From assembly GCF_030063455.1 (NCBI RefSeq), contig NZ_JASITB010000004.1:310001-374000 (forward strand): a stretch of DNA of 64,000 nt. The letters run 5' to 3'. The translations under genes were made by a program, and so were the position numbers. The notes beneath the pieces were generated by a model. That model saw only the letters and a program-made list of their open reading frames with translations, was not told where the DNA came from and made no database searches. Of the stretch, positions 6,337 to 16,350 are shown piece after piece. The DNA is from Cryobacterium sp. PH31-O1. Lineage in GTDB: Bacteria > Actinomycetota > Actinomycetes > Actinomycetales > Microbacteriaceae. Positions within the stretch are counted from its first letter, which is position 1; every line of letters starts with the position of its first letter.

Positions 6337-9300
6337 TCATGCTACCGCCCCAACAAGTTGCATGAGCTCGCTGTAGTCGGTGACGACCTCGTATGTCACG
6401 GTCTCATCGTGCTTGCGATTGATCGCGGCGAAGAACTTGCGGGCGCATTCGATCTTTGCGTCTTCGATTCCCTTGAGTTGCATCGACGACAAGGAGCCCT
6501 TGGTCTCGGCGATGAAGTACACGTGCTTGACCTGGCCTTCCTGGAACGCAATGGCCCAGTCGGGGTTGTAGTCGCCAACCGGGGTGGGGATGAAGAACCC
6601 GCGCGGCAGCTTCGCATAAACGACGACCTCTGTGCTGGTATCCAACTCGGTCACAAAGTCGCGCTCGATCTTGGAGTCGGTGATCACGTAGTCGTAGATG
6701 TGTTTTTTAAGCTTTTCTCCGGCCTTCGCGAAGTCCTGCTTCGTCTGGTTCGCGGTGAAGATCGCCGTGTCGTGGCGCTCAGCGAGGGTGTCGTACGTCA
6801 GGTGCTCGACGATGACGGTGGCCTTCTGCTCATTGATGAGACGCGCGGCCTCGGTGATGAATTGCTCCGGGTTCTGTCGGTACTTCGCGAACGTCGTTGG
6901 CTTTATCTTGCTCAGTATCACTCCGGCCGTGCGACGGGTGAGCTTCGTCTTTTCCGTGATCTCGCCGAGGAGGTCGTACTTGATTTGAGAAGCCGAAGAG
7001 ACTGCTTCCCCATGGGTTCTCGTCGAATTGACGGTGAATCCACTCCCATCGGACAGATCATCGGCGTCAATAGTCGCGCGTTGCTTGCCGGATTGTACGA
7101 CGTACTGCATCGCGGTGACGTTGAGGTGAACGTCCAGTTCAGTGACGCACTTACTGATCAATTCGGTGGCATCGAACTCGACTTGGTAGATCGCCTTGTG
7201 GTTGATTCGACTCCAGAGTTCTTTGAACTCCTTCCTCGCAAAGTTTTCCTCGTTTATGGGAATCTTCTTCGGCTTGCGCCCATTGCTCACGAAGTCGATG
7301 TTCAGGTAGAGCGAATCGACAAGTGGCCATATAAAATCAATCACTGGCCTGAGCACATCCGAGGTCGGATCCGCCAGAGTACCCTCATCGCGCGCTGCCC
7401 TGTATACGTCGGAAATGGTGTCGTCATCATTGAGATAGTCGTTTTTCACGAGGTACTTGTATAGGACGTTCGCCAACACCTCCTCGATGACACTCTCGCC
7501 GGACGCAGTCACATACGTCTTTCCGAGGAAGTACTTGACGCTTGCTTTGCGAGGTCTGGAGGCGAGAGAATCGCTGATCTCCTTCTGCAAACCCGCTACA
7601 AAATCGGTGTAGGACTCGTCAGTAACTACGGTCAGCTCGTTGATGTCGTGCACGGTGGCAGGATTATCCATCCGCTCGCCGCGCTGATCCACCGACAGCC
7701 GGAGCCCTCGGCCAATCTCCTGGCGGCGGGAGACGGTGTTATCGCTCTTCTTGAGCATGCCCATGACAAAGACATTCGGGTTATCCCACCCCTCACGTAG
7801 CGCCGAGTGAGAGAAAATGAATCGTACCGGCTCAGCGAACGACAGCAGCCGTTCCTTGTCGCGCAGAATCAGATCATAGGCGTCGGTGTCGACCGACTGG
7901 CCCTTCTCGTCTCCGGCCTTCTTCACCTCTCCATCGACCAGTCGCTTGGACTTCTTGTCGATCGAGAAGTAGCCCTGATGGGTGGCCTCGACCGCGATGG
8001 ACTTAAGGTGACTACGGTAAGCCTCAGCGTTCGCATCGAGCGACAACTGGCTCAGCTCGCCCCCGACAAGCTCGTTGTATTCTTCGACGAAGGTGCGAGC
8101 GTAATCGCCGAGAGTGTCCTCGCGCTCGTAGTCGCGGTATTTGGCCACCTCATCGATGAAGAAGAGCGAGAGCACTTTGATTCCTTGGGCAAATAACTCG
8201 CGTTCCTTATCGAGGTGGGCGCGGATGACCTCTCGGATCTGGATCCGGCGCTTGGCCTCGTCGGTCACGTCCTCTGTAGCCTGCCCCGCGCTCACGAAAT
8301 CGCCGTTGCTCAGCTCGATCAGATCTCGATTGGCGTCGATGTCGTTGACATACAGGCCCTTGTATGCCTCGATGCCACCAGACACATCGTGCAGGTTCGC
8401 ACCAACGTCAAGTCGTTTGACCTGCCGCTTGATGCCGTTCTTGGTCTGCACCTCCAGCTCAACGCGTGCACGCGGCTTCGCGCCCTTGGCGATCTCGATT
8501 CCCTCGAGGTACAGGTACGCGGTGCTGCCCGCCAGACCCTTGACGAAGATGCCACGCACCGAGATCTTTTTCACTAGCTTTTGGTTATACGCATCCAGCG
8601 CGTCGAGGCGGTGAACCTTGTTGTGCTCAACCTTGTGAGTGGCTGAGTATCGCAGCACCATCAGAGCGTCAAACCGGCTCAATGCTTCCAAGGACTTGGG
8701 CGCGCCGATCTTCTGCGGCTCGTCAATGATGACGATCGGCCGGTTCGCGCTGATAACGTCGATGGGGCGCCGGGACTGAAAATCGTCCAGCTCATCGTAA
8801 ATCCGACGGTTGTCCTTGCCTGTTGCGTTAAACGCTTGGATGTTGATGATCATCACCTGCACGCCAGCGTCGGAACTGAACCTCTCCAGCTCGTGCAGTT
8901 GACTCGAGTTGTAGACGAACGACCGGGGCTTGGATCCGTAGGTCTCCTGAAAATGCTCAGCGGTTATCTCAAACGATTTCCTTACGCCCTCGCGGATCGC
9001 GACGCTTGGCACCACGATGATAAATTTCGACCAGCCATAGCGCCGGTTCAACTCCATAATCGTCTTGATATAGACGTACGTCTTGCCTGTTCCTGTTTCC
9101 ATTTCGATGTCGAGGTTTATCGGCCCGGCTTTGCTCGGGACGAGCGACGTCGACAACGGCAGATTCTGGCTGCGCTGGACTGCGTGGACATTCTCCAACA
9201 ATTGCGTGGAGCTCACCTCGACCGCAGCGTTCCGAAAGCCCGAGTCATCCGTGAGAGTCGGAAGTACGCGCCGCCCCGGGTCAATCCGGTAACTTACCCC

Positions 9301-9387
9301 GTCGTCGCGTGGCTGCCCCGCGAAACAGTCGACGACTGAGCCAACTGCCTCCGTCTGGTATTTCTGGATTTTGAACTGAAGTTTCAT
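6337..9387 (-). CDS. res: Type III restriction enzyme, Res subunit (1016 aa)
   Basis: ATP-dependent restriction subunit that translocates or slides on DNA and cuts with its Mod partner when sites are unmethylated. Superfamily 2 helicase motifs are all visible: Walker A METGTGKT near residue 95, DEPQ box (VIIDEPQKI), RYSATH, HSALREGWDNP and RRQEIGRGLRL. The C-terminal PDWAI...FIAETKG pattern is the PD-(D/E)xK nuclease of type III Res proteins. The start at 9387 (MKLQFKIQ) is 4 bases after the mod stop; a frame-open extension to 9528 overlaps mod and is not needed. Length fits the family. Last gene of the restriction operon and apparently intact. Confidence 0.9.
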   Translation of the reverse strand: MKLQFKIQKYQTEAVGSVVDCFAGQPRDDGVSYRIDPGRRVLPTLTDDSGFRNAAVEVSSTQLLENVHAVQRSQNLPLSTSLVPSKAGPINLDIEMETGTGKTYVYIKTIMELNRRYGWSKFIIVVPSVAIREGVRKSFEITAEHFQETYGSKPRSFVYNSSQLHELERFSSDAGVQVMIINIQAFNATGKDNRRIYDELDDFQSRRPIDVISANRPIVIIDEPQKIGAPKSLEALSRFDALMVLRYSATHKVEHNKVHRLDALDAYNQKLVKKISVRGIFVKGLAGSTAYLYLEGIEIAKGAKPRARVELEVQTKNGIKRQVKRLDVGANLHDVSGGIEAYKGLYVNDIDANRDLIELSNGDFVSAGQATEDVTDEAKRRIQIREVIRAHLDKERELFAQGIKVLSLFFIDEVAKYRDYEREDTLGDYARTFVEEYNELVGGELSQLSLDANAEAYRSHLKSIAVEATHQGYFSIDKKSKRLVDGEVKKAGDEKGQSVDTDAYDLILRDKERLLSFAEPVRFIFSHSALREGWDNPNVFVMGMLKKSDNTVSRRQEIGRGLRLSVDQRGERMDNPATVHDINELTVVTDESYTDFVAGLQKEISDSLASRPRKASVKYFLGKTYVTASGESVIEEVLANVLYKYLVKNDYLNDDDTISDVYRAARDEGTLADPTSDVLRPVIDFIWPLVDSLYLNIDFVSNGRKPKKIPINEENFARKEFKELWSRINHKAIYQVEFDATELISKCVTELDVHLNVTAMQYVVQSGKQRATIDADDLSDGSGFTVNSTRTHGEAVSSASQIKYDLLGEITEKTKLTRRTAGVILSKIKPTTFAKYRQNPEQFITEAARLINEQKATVIVEHLTYDTLAERHDTAIFTANQTKQDFAKAGEKLKKHIYDYVITDSKIERDFVTELDTSTEVVVYAKLPRGFFIPTPVGDYNPDWAIAFQEGQVKHVYFIAETKGSLSSMQLKGIEDAKIECARKFFAAINRKHDETVTYEVVTDYSELMQLVGAVA

Positions 9388-9391
9388 CAGG

Positions 9392-11239
9392 CTAGATTGC
9401 CTTGACATCAGTCGCAGGCGATACCTCGGCGAAGACCTGCTCGGCGTTGATGCGGTCCGCGTCGGTCGCGAAGCCCGAGTCACGGAATACGGCACGCAAC
9501 GGCGCTCGGCTCGCGATCTCGCGAACAACGACCGTGCTCATGTTGTCGGCAAAGCACGCGATGAGCGCGCCTTCGTCGACCACGAAAATATCGCATCCAT
9601 CAACCGTCTCGACGGTGATAAGCAATGTCAGATCCAACCCCCAGTCGAGCAGGACTTGAAAAAGTAAATCTTCGGAGGTGCGGTCAGGTTTCACACTGTC
9701 GTTGTAGAGAGAAAGATCGTCCTGAAAAAGCGTATCGGGTGTGCGCCTCACTTCAGTCAAGTTCGAGGAATCCACACGGAGCGCGCGAAACCCTATATCA
9801 GAGGCCGGGCCCGCGGCGACCAGCTTCTGGCCAGCTCGGCGGATGCGTTCACGGCTCAACTCGGCGATGTTGGCGAAGCCCGACTGAGCCGCTACTGTGC
9901 TGGGAGCGGCCTTCTCCGCCAGCTGGACCATAATGAATTTCCGGACTCCACCATCGCGCGCGTTTGCCTCCATCACCGCAGCAGCCATTGAAGACGATCC
10001 CGCGAAAAAGTCGAGCACGACCGAATCACGGTTCGTGGCCGCTTCGAGCACATGGAGAAGGAGCCCGACAGGTTTTGGTGACTCGAAGATCGTACCGTTC
10101 CCGAAAAGTTCGGCCATCTCTCGTGAGCCCGCCGAATTAAAGGGCGCAAAGTCCCAAAGCGTCGTCCACGTAGCGCCGTCCTTTACCTCAGCGAGAAATC
10201 GCTTCAGCTTTGGCGCACCGAGGTCGTCCTTCCCGAAGTAGATCGAGTCCTCTTCAATCAGGTGCGCAATCCGTTTGGCGTTGAATCGCCAATTCCCACC
10301 ATTCGATGGCCGATGAATCATGCCGTTCCGCGGATTGGCTATGGGAAAATTGAGAGATTCAACGTAGCGCCCGCCTTTCACGTTGGCCGTGAGATCACCA
10401 GCTACCCATGGTCCTTTGGGATGATTGTCCGGGTTCTTGTAGCGCGCGATCTGATCATCTGAGCGAGGGCGCAGCCGAAGGCCTGACAGGTCGGTGCGCG
10501 CATAGACGAGCATGTAGTCATGCTGTGCACCCATTACACGATCGTTTGGCGGGGTGTTTCGCTTCTTCCAGATAATCTGCGCGACGAACTGTCGCTCGCC
10601 GAAGATTTCGTCGCATAGCCGTCGCAAGTTTGCGACCTCGCCATCATCTAGGGAAATAAAAATGAGGCCATCATCAGTCATGAGTGATCGCGCGAGCTTG
10701 AGGCGCGGATAGATCATGCTCAACCAATCCGAGTGGAATCGCCCGTTCGACTCGGTATTCACTACCAGCCGATTGCCGCTTTCGTCGGCTTGCCCGGACC
10801 GTGCAAGGTACTTCGCGGTGCTCTCCGAGAAGTCATCGTCGTAGACGAAGTCTTTTCCGGTGTTGTAGGGCGGATCAATGTAGATCAGTTTGACCTTGCC
10901 GAGGTACGACTCCTGCAGCAGCTTGAGAGCATCGAGGTTGTCACCCTCGATGAAGAGATTCCGCGTCGAATCAAAGTTGACAGAATCCTCGCGCATAGGG
11001 CGCATGGTCTTTGCAATTGGAGCGTTCGCCGCAAACAGAGCCTCCCGCTTTCCCGGCCAATCGAGCTGATAACGCTCTTGCGGGCCTTCGATGACGTGAC
11101 TAGACAGCTCTTGGCGTAAGAGATCGAAGTCGATAGCGCGCGCCAGATTGCCCTCGTCGTCGACGCCTTCGGTAATGACCGTGGGGAAGAGTTCAGCGAT
11201 CTTGTCGAAGTTCCGCTCGGTCAGGTCGGGCGAGTGCAT
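9392..11239 (-). CDS. mod: Type III DNA methyltransferase, Mod subunit (615 aa)
   Basis: Adenine-N6 methyltransferase and specificity subunit of a type III system. The order DPPYNTG (motif IV, near residue 120) before VLDFFAGSSS (motif I, near 415) marks the beta class. The central region between them should carry target recognition. Start at ATG 11,239 (MHSPDLTERN) is chosen because GGAGAAG precedes it and it lies 2 bases after the upstream stop; a GTG at 11,254 is the alternative. The frame is uninterrupted. Tight spacing with res indicates co-translation of the two subunits. Confidence 0.9.
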   Translation of the reverse strand: MHSPDLTERNFDKIAELFPTVITEGVDDEGNLARAIDFDLLRQELSSHVIEGPQERYQLDWPGKREALFAANAPIAKTMRPMREDSVNFDSTRNLFIEGDNLDALKLLQESYLGKVKLIYIDPPYNTGKDFVYDDDFSESTAKYLARSGQADESGNRLVVNTESNGRFHSDWLSMIYPRLKLARSLMTDDGLIFISLDDGEVANLRRLCDEIFGERQFVAQIIWKKRNTPPNDRVMGAQHDYMLVYARTDLSGLRLRPRSDDQIARYKNPDNHPKGPWVAGDLTANVKGGRYVESLNFPIANPRNGMIHRPSNGGNWRFNAKRIAHLIEEDSIYFGKDDLGAPKLKRFLAEVKDGATWTTLWDFAPFNSAGSREMAELFGNGTIFESPKPVGLLLHVLEAATNRDSVVLDFFAGSSSMAAAVMEANARDGGVRKFIMVQLAEKAAPSTVAAQSGFANIAELSRERIRRAGQKLVAAGPASDIGFRALRVDSSNLTEVRRTPDTLFQDDLSLYNDSVKPDRTSEDLLFQVLLDWGLDLTLLITVETVDGCDIFVVDEGALIACFADNMSTVVVREIASRAPLRAVFRDSGFATDADRINAEQVFAEVSPATDVKAI

Positions 11240-11241
11240 TT

Positions 11242-11946
11242 TCAACTTCTCCACGGGGATTCCTCGGTCTTTGGTGTTGCAGGTTCGGTGAGCGCACTGA
11301 GCGCAGCGGTTCGATCGCGAAGCTGTCGTCGGAGTTCTACCTTGCGATTGAATTGGGGCTCAGCGCGGAGTTTCTTGTCCATGGCGGCTATTTCGCGTTC
11401 AAGCTTGCGGCATTGTTCTATCCTGCCAGCGGCCACCGACATGTCCTCACCCGGGCGCAATGCGATAGGCAGGATGGGTGTGAGCAGGCCGATGTAAAGG
11501 CCGGACAGATCGCGGGAAGGGGGCAGCGGTGCTCGTGTCGCCTCCGCCCCCTGCCAGTCCGTCGTGAAATAGACGCCGAGTCGCTGCATTCCGGCGATCT
11601 GCTTGTAGGCGGCGGTCATTCGCGTTCTGATCTGATCGCCGCTACCGCGGCTGATCTCGAAGACGATCGGAAACGGGATGGCCTTGTCGATGGCGGCGAG
11701 GACGGCATCACTAACATCATCGTCTTTGGCGTCGATCGCGAAGATCTGGATCTCGGGGACTAGTACGTCACCGCGGAGATGGATCGTTTCGTCGGAGAGT
11801 TTGTATGCCCAGGTAATTCGCTGAATTTCGGAGACGAACTTATCGCGCACGGCAAACGAGATCATTGCGTTCTCGTAGAACTTGGTCTTCGGGACGACAC
11901 GACCAAACTTTGCGGCCGCTGGCCAGCGATAGAGCGGCGCAATCAT
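11242..11946 (-). CDS. DUF4391 family protein (234 aa)
   Basis: Recognised as a DUF4391-type protein: a hydrophobic alpha/beta N-terminal two-thirds (KTKFYENAMISFAVRDKF, FPIVFEISR, VYFTTDWQG) and a long charged C-terminal helix (KLEREIAAMDKKLRAE). The biochemical role of the family is not known to me. It is regularly found next to type III restriction genes and large helicases. It overlaps the helicase stop by 4 bases (ATGA) and is followed at once by mod, so it is part of the restriction operon. The C-terminal helix could mediate assembly with Mod or the helicase; this is inference. Confidence 0.75.
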   Translation of the reverse strand: MIAPLYRWPAAAKFGRVVPKTKFYENAMISFAVRDKFVSEIQRITWAYKLSDETIHLRGDVLVPEIQIFAIDAKDDDVSDAVLAAIDKAIPFPIVFEISRGSGDQIRTRMTAAYKQIAGMQRLGVYFTTDWQGAEATRAPLPPSRDLSGLYIGLLTPILPIALRPGEDMSVAAGRIEQCRKLEREIAAMDKKLRAEPQFNRKVELRRQLRDRTAALSALTEPATPKTEESPWRS

Positions 11947-14900
11947 TCGACGGCTCCACTGGCCGGGTCCACAACGGCTAGGAAGGCGACCAATTCGAAA
12001 TCATCGAGTCCGCTGATGGCCTGCGTCAGGGCAGTAGTTCGAACTCCGGTGAACAGGCTATCGAGGTCAAGTTCCTCGGTCACGTCGATCATTGACCGGA
12101 TCGCTGCGGTGAGCAGGTCGGAGTAGTGGCTCATCTCCGCGCCCCCACGAGTCGCGGTATTGAAGATGCGACAGACGCTGGCGACGGGATCATCGTACAC
12201 ACGGCATCCGATGCGGATCAGGTCGAGCAGATGCTTGACCTCTGTGTGGTCGGCGATGACATTGCCCTCGTTGTCGAGGTAGATGAGATAGTGCGGGTGC
12301 AGGCGATTGCCACGGTTGATGGTTTCGTCGGCGTTGACGTTTCGCAGCGCGAAGAGCGCCCCGGGGTACAAGCCCACCTCTGGCCGAGCGGGCACGACAG
12401 CATGTAACCCCTTGGGTGCCGCAGCTAGATCGCCGTACTCCTTGACGTAGCCGAGTAGGTCCATGCGGAAGTCGTTCAGGCCGAGGTCGGTGATGGAGAC
12501 TCCAGTGCGCACATCCTCTAACTCGATGACTTCGTCCTGAAGCTTGCGGAGCTGCTCCCTCCGGAAGGCAGTGTCGCTGGACTGCTGCGTAAGTATGTTG
12601 TCGTCCGCGGTTGCTGCGAGGTCGGCGATCACCATGCGGCTTTCAACGCGTTCCTTGAGGTTGATGTACTCGTCGAGCGAGATGTCCGGCCAGAAGTTTA
12701 CGAGCTGGATCTGAGCGTTCGTGGAGCCGATACGGTCGATACGCCCGAACCGCTGGATGATGCGCACTGGGTTCCAGTGGATGTCGTAGTTGACCAGGTA
12801 ATCGCAGTCCTGGAGGTTCTGGCCCTCACTGATGCAGTCCGTACCGATGAGCACGTCGATGTCTCGGGACTCTTTGGGCATGAGGATGTCACGAGACTTC
12901 GATCGCGGGGAAAACAGCGTCAGCAATTGCTGGAAGCTAAAGCCCTTGCCGAGGGTCGTGCGGGGGGTGTTCTTGCCGGTGACGATGCCTGTTTCAAGGC
13001 CACTGCTGGCGAGAAATGGAGCGATCTCGCGGTACAGGTAGTCGGCGGTGTCGGCGAACGCGGAGAACACCAAAACCTTTTGGTTGCCTGAGTTAATCGG
13101 AGAGCTCACCTTGGCTACGATGCGTCGCTTGAGTTCAAGAAGTTTCAGGTCGTGTTCCGGTGTGATCACGTTCATCTCGCCCAGCAGGTCCGCGATAATT
13201 GCCTGGTCATGATTCAGGTCGCGTTGCCATGACTCCACATCCATGTCGGCCAGCTCGATGCGCACCTTCGATCCCACCACCGCACCTGTTGGAACTTCGA
13301 AGTCATCGTCGTCGGCCTCAATATCGCCAAACTCGTCGGATAGGTTCGCGACCGAAGCCGCATGCCCCTCCACTGTGTCGAGAGTTCCGTCATGCGCCGT
13401 TGCCAACCTACCGAGGGTGAGCCGAAAGGCTTCGACCGAGCTTTCGAGGCGCTTGAGTAGGTTTGTGGTCATCAGACGCTTGAGGCCACGTTCTCGATTG
13501 ATGTGCCCCAGGTTGGCCACGGCGCTATTGCCCTGCGGGTCGTATAAGCGCTCGTACTTCTCGCGCCGACTCGGGAACACATAGCTCAGCGGGGCGTAGA
13601 TCGCTAATGTGAGCGACGAGAGCTGCTCGAAGATCTCATTAAACGTCGGCACGTCCGGTAGGTCAGTCAGCGGTGCACGCACTGACTCCGGCGGCAGCCG
13701 GTGGGGAAACGCACCGATCTCAGTCGTATCGTAAAACGCTTGGATGTGCTTGCGGGAGCGGGCGATCGTGACTGCGTCAAGCAGTTCAAAGAAGTCGAAA
13801 TCTAACCGTGCCAAAATAGTTTCAGCGGTGCGGTCTTCGACGGGCAGTTTGGCCCACTCGTTAAACACTCGTTGCGCCTGACGGAAGACCTCTTCGATGC
13901 TTGTGGAAATGTCGAGCTTGGCCGAGAGCTGCTGAGAGTCGCCCTCGTAGGCCAGCGCCAGCTGATTGCGCAGGTCAGTGAACTGGTTGTTGACCGGGGT
14001 GGCCGAAAGCATGAGCACCTTGGTCTTCACACCCTGCTGAATGACCTGCCGCATCAACCGTTGGTAGCGGGTCTCCTTCTCAGTCGTGAAGTCGGCGTTC
14101 CGGAAGTTGTGACTTTCGTCGATCACGACAAGGTCGTAATTGCCCCAATTCACCCGGTCGAGCGGGATACCTAACGATTCTCCCCTTGTCCGAGACAGGT
14201 CAGTGTGCGCGAGAACGTCGTAGTTGAGGCGGTCGGACGCGAAGATGTTCGTCGTCAGGTTGGCGTTGTAGTTGGTCCAGTTCTCGGCGAGCTTCTTGGG
14301 GGCAAGGACGAGGACCGATTTGTTGCGCAGTTCGTAGTACTTAATGACCGCAAGCGCAGTGAAAGTCTTCCCGAGTCCGACGCTGTCGGCGAGGATGCAT
14401 CCGTTGTAGGTTTCAAGTTTGTTGATGATTCCCGTTGCGGCGTCGCGTTGGAAGTTGTAAAGGCTCTTCCAGATCGCGCTGTCTTGGTAGCCGGTCAAAT
14501 CGTTTGGGAGGACATCCTCGCTGAGGTCTTCAAGAAACTCTGCGAACAGGTTGTACAGAATCAGGAAGTAAATCCGGGACGGGGAGTTCTCTGCATACAC
14601 CGACGCGATGTGGTCATGGACCGCCTCGGTCACGTCGTCGAGTTGATCAGAGTCGTGCCATAGCTGATCGAAAAGCTGCACGTATTGCGATGTCATCGGG
14701 GCTTCATCAATCTTCGTCACGAAGTTTGAGACCGAATTACCGCGTTCATAACCCAGATCAGCGGCAGTGAACCCCTGGATCGGCTGGTACGTCGCCTTGT
14801 CGTCAACGGTTGCGAACTGTTGCATCGGGGCGCCAGTCGTATTCGACTTAAAACGCACTTTGCGACGCACCCACTCTGCGCACTCCCTCGCGATCGCCCG

Positions 14901-15206
14901 CTGGGTCATCTTGTTGCGCAGGCGAATCTCAAATTCCGACCCGTACAGAGTCGACTCACCATTGCGGGCGTGAGGGATGAAAAACTCGCGCCGCTCCTTG
15001 GACACCCGATCCGTCGCCTTCGCCGTGACAAACGAAGGGGACGTGAAGATGAACTGAAGTTCTTCGATCCCGTTCAATTCTTTCTTCAAAGCCTCGAAGG
15101 CGAAGATTGAAAAGGTCGACGCGGCTATGCGAACCTTCGAGCCGGGCACAATCTCCGACTTGAGGTCGTCACCCAGCAGCTCGTTTACGTTATCAATGAT
15201 GTGCAC
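11943..15206 (-). CDS. SNF2/DEAD-type helicase with N-terminal PLD-like region (1087 aa)
   Basis: Large superfamily 2 translocase. Motifs: ADSVGLGKTFTAL (Walker A, near residue 275), VVIDESHNFR (DEAH-like box), MLSATPVNN, VLVFSAFADTADYL, DCISEGQNLQ and RIIQRFGRIDRIGS. The first 160 residues resemble the phospholipase D-like domains that often precede such helicases, but I do not see a full HxK catalytic pair. Translation starts at GTG 15,206, since no ATG fits. It is the longest gene of the operon and ends in a 4-base overlap with the DUF4391 gene. Such helicases accompany several composite restriction systems; here it probably assists DNA remodelling or sensing together with Mod/Res. Confidence 0.85.
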   Translation of the reverse strand: MHIIDNVNELLGDDLKSEIVPGSKVRIAASTFSIFAFEALKKELNGIEELQFIFTSPSFVTAKATDRVSKERREFFIPHARNGESTLYGSEFEIRLRNKMTQRAIARECAEWVRRKVRFKSNTTGAPMQQFATVDDKATYQPIQGFTAADLGYERGNSVSNFVTKIDEAPMTSQYVQLFDQLWHDSDQLDDVTEAVHDHIASVYAENSPSRIYFLILYNLFAEFLEDLSEDVLPNDLTGYQDSAIWKSLYNFQRDAATGIINKLETYNGCILADSVGLGKTFTALAVIKYYELRNKSVLVLAPKKLAENWTNYNANLTTNIFASDRLNYDVLAHTDLSRTRGESLGIPLDRVNWGNYDLVVIDESHNFRNADFTTEKETRYQRLMRQVIQQGVKTKVLMLSATPVNNQFTDLRNQLALAYEGDSQQLSAKLDISTSIEEVFRQAQRVFNEWAKLPVEDRTAETILARLDFDFFELLDAVTIARSRKHIQAFYDTTEIGAFPHRLPPESVRAPLTDLPDVPTFNEIFEQLSSLTLAIYAPLSYVFPSRREKYERLYDPQGNSAVANLGHINRERGLKRLMTTNLLKRLESSVEAFRLTLGRLATAHDGTLDTVEGHAASVANLSDEFGDIEADDDDFEVPTGAVVGSKVRIELADMDVESWQRDLNHDQAIIADLLGEMNVITPEHDLKLLELKRRIVAKVSSPINSGNQKVLVFSAFADTADYLYREIAPFLASSGLETGIVTGKNTPRTTLGKGFSFQQLLTLFSPRSKSRDILMPKESRDIDVLIGTDCISEGQNLQDCDYLVNYDIHWNPVRIIQRFGRIDRIGSTNAQIQLVNFWPDISLDEYINLKERVESRMVIADLAATADDNILTQQSSDTAFRREQLRKLQDEVIELEDVRTGVSITDLGLNDFRMDLLGYVKEYGDLAAAPKGLHAVVPARPEVGLYPGALFALRNVNADETINRGNRLHPHYLIYLDNEGNVIADHTEVKHLLDLIRIGCRVYDDPVASVCRIFNTATRGGAEMSHYSDLLTAAIRSMIDVTEELDLDSLFTGVRTTALTQAISGLDDFELVAFLAVVDPASGAVE

Positions 15207-15310
15207 GCGACCTCACCCCCACTACATTTGCGGACCGTGGCGTTGTTCCGCGCCACTCGCCGATTCCCTGACGAAGAGCGCACTGATAGTGAAACAGAGT
15301 CGGTACTTCG

Positions 15311-15514
15311 TCACTTGATCCCACCAATTGGCGCAGCGCCATCCGTTGCCCCACCGGAACGCACCCAGCCATCGACTTCGCTGCATTGAAACTTCCATAG
15401 ACGCCCGACGCGATGAGCTGGCATGTCCTTCGCGGCGATCCAGGCATAGACAGTGTCTCTGCTCACACCGAGGTGTTCCGCAATGTCTTCAACCGAGAGC
15501 CACCGTTCCGACAT
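15311..15514 (-). CDS. Excisionase-family helix-turn-helix protein (67 aa)
   Basis: A short MerR/excisionase-like DNA-binding protein: LSVEDIAEHLGVSRDTVYAW is the typical helix-turn-helix, followed by MPAHRVGRLWKFQCSEVDGW, the characteristic wing. It is first in the minus-strand restriction cluster, 104 bases before the helicase, and could control that operon. A 13-base near-palindrome CCGATCGTATCGG (15,550-15,562) just upstream is a possible operator. It differs in sequence from the excisionase next to the integrase. Confidence 0.75.
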   Translation of the reverse strand: MSERWLSVEDIAEHLGVSRDTVYAWIAAKDMPAHRVGRLWKFQCSEVDGWVRSGGATDGAAPIGGIK

Positions 15515-15674
15515 CGCACCCCCTCATTGCCAGTTTCACCGGATCTAAACCGATCGTATCGGGTTACCGCACTTCACTGCACAAAGCCGTCGCAGTCCGG
15601 ACGTGCGAGGCGATGGTGGCACTCGACCACCATTTATTCCGGTTCCGATCGACTTTCGCGGAAAGCAAGAATGT

Positions 15675-15684
15675 GCCGCGCATG
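15675..15684 (+). promoter_or_regulatory. GCCGCGCATG element
   Basis: Copy of the 10-mer 79 bases before the ATG at 15,764. Preceded by GGAAAGC about 8 bases upstream, part of an A-rich block also present before the copies at 16,983 and 18,278. Confidence 0.5.
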
Positions 15685-15763
15685 GAGTAATCAACGTCAC
15701 CAACCTGTTGATGTTATTCGCTACACAAAAATACGGGCACAGCCCCGAACCGAAAGGCCCACC

Positions 15764-16192
15764 ATGACCACGATTCCCTTAAGCCAGAATTCACCATTCG
15801 CTGAAGGTCGCAGGAGGAGCCTCGAACGCTGGTTCTCCCGGGACATGAAGCAGTTCGGTTCTGACCCGACGACATCATTACTGGGCGCCTTCGACAATAT
15901 CGTCACCGCGGAACTGTCCGCTGGGCCACAATTCAGCGAGGACGAAGCCTTCGGACTGCTCGCTTTGCATCAGGGGTGCATTTCTGCGCCCTTGGACGTG
16001 GGGACCTTCTTGGCCCAGGATATGCAGGATGACCCTGAGACCTACGAACCCACGGCAGAAATGCTCGCAAAACTCCGCGCGCTCACGGTGACGCAAGACT
16101 GGGCAATTCGCATGCTGCTCGCCGTGCACGAGGAACGCCGGCAGAGCACCCCCACCCTTACCCTCAAGGAACTTGGATTCCCAATCGAATAG
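15764..16192 (+). CDS. Hypothetical element protein (142 aa)
   Basis: Starts MTTIPLSQNSPFAEGRRR, with a purine-rich GAACCGAAAGG before the ATG. The product looks all-helical and acidic (SEDEAFGLLALHQGC; TYEPTAEMLAKLRAL; AIRMLLAVHEERRQ). I recognise no domain. It is the first of three plus-strand small genes between the restriction operon and the integration module, each preceded by the same 10-mer. The frame remains open far upstream (to 15,413), but that part overlaps the excisionase-like gene and the motif. Confidence 0.6.
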   Translation: MTTIPLSQNSPFAEGRRRSLERWFSRDMKQFGSDPTTSLLGAFDNIVTAELSAGPQFSEDEAFGLLALHQGCISAPLDVGTFLAQDMQDDPETYEPTAEMLAKLRALTVTQDWAIRMLLAVHEERRQSTPTLTLKELGFPIE

Positions 16193-16332
16193 CCTCTGAC
16201 GCTGTGGGGTGCCGACACCTGGATTGACCTCCACTCACGGTTGGTCGCAGATTTTGCCGCGGCCACCGCCACGTCGACGATCGCTTTCTCGGCGGTGTAC
16301 TTCGCGATAGGAGCAACAGGGGTGGAGTTATT

Positions 16333-16342
16333 GCCGCGCATG
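16333..16342 (+). promoter_or_regulatory. GCCGCGCATG element
   Basis: Copy of the 10-mer with exactly 8 bases (ACCTCCAT) to the ATG at 16,351. The sequence GCCGCGCATGACCTCC is identical to the copy preceding the start at 651. Confidence 0.55.
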
Positions 16343-16350
16343 ACCTCCAT

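Noticed and set aside
12126-12407. Plus-strand frames inside the helicase gene
   Set aside because: Antisense shadows of a gene with complete helicase motifs.
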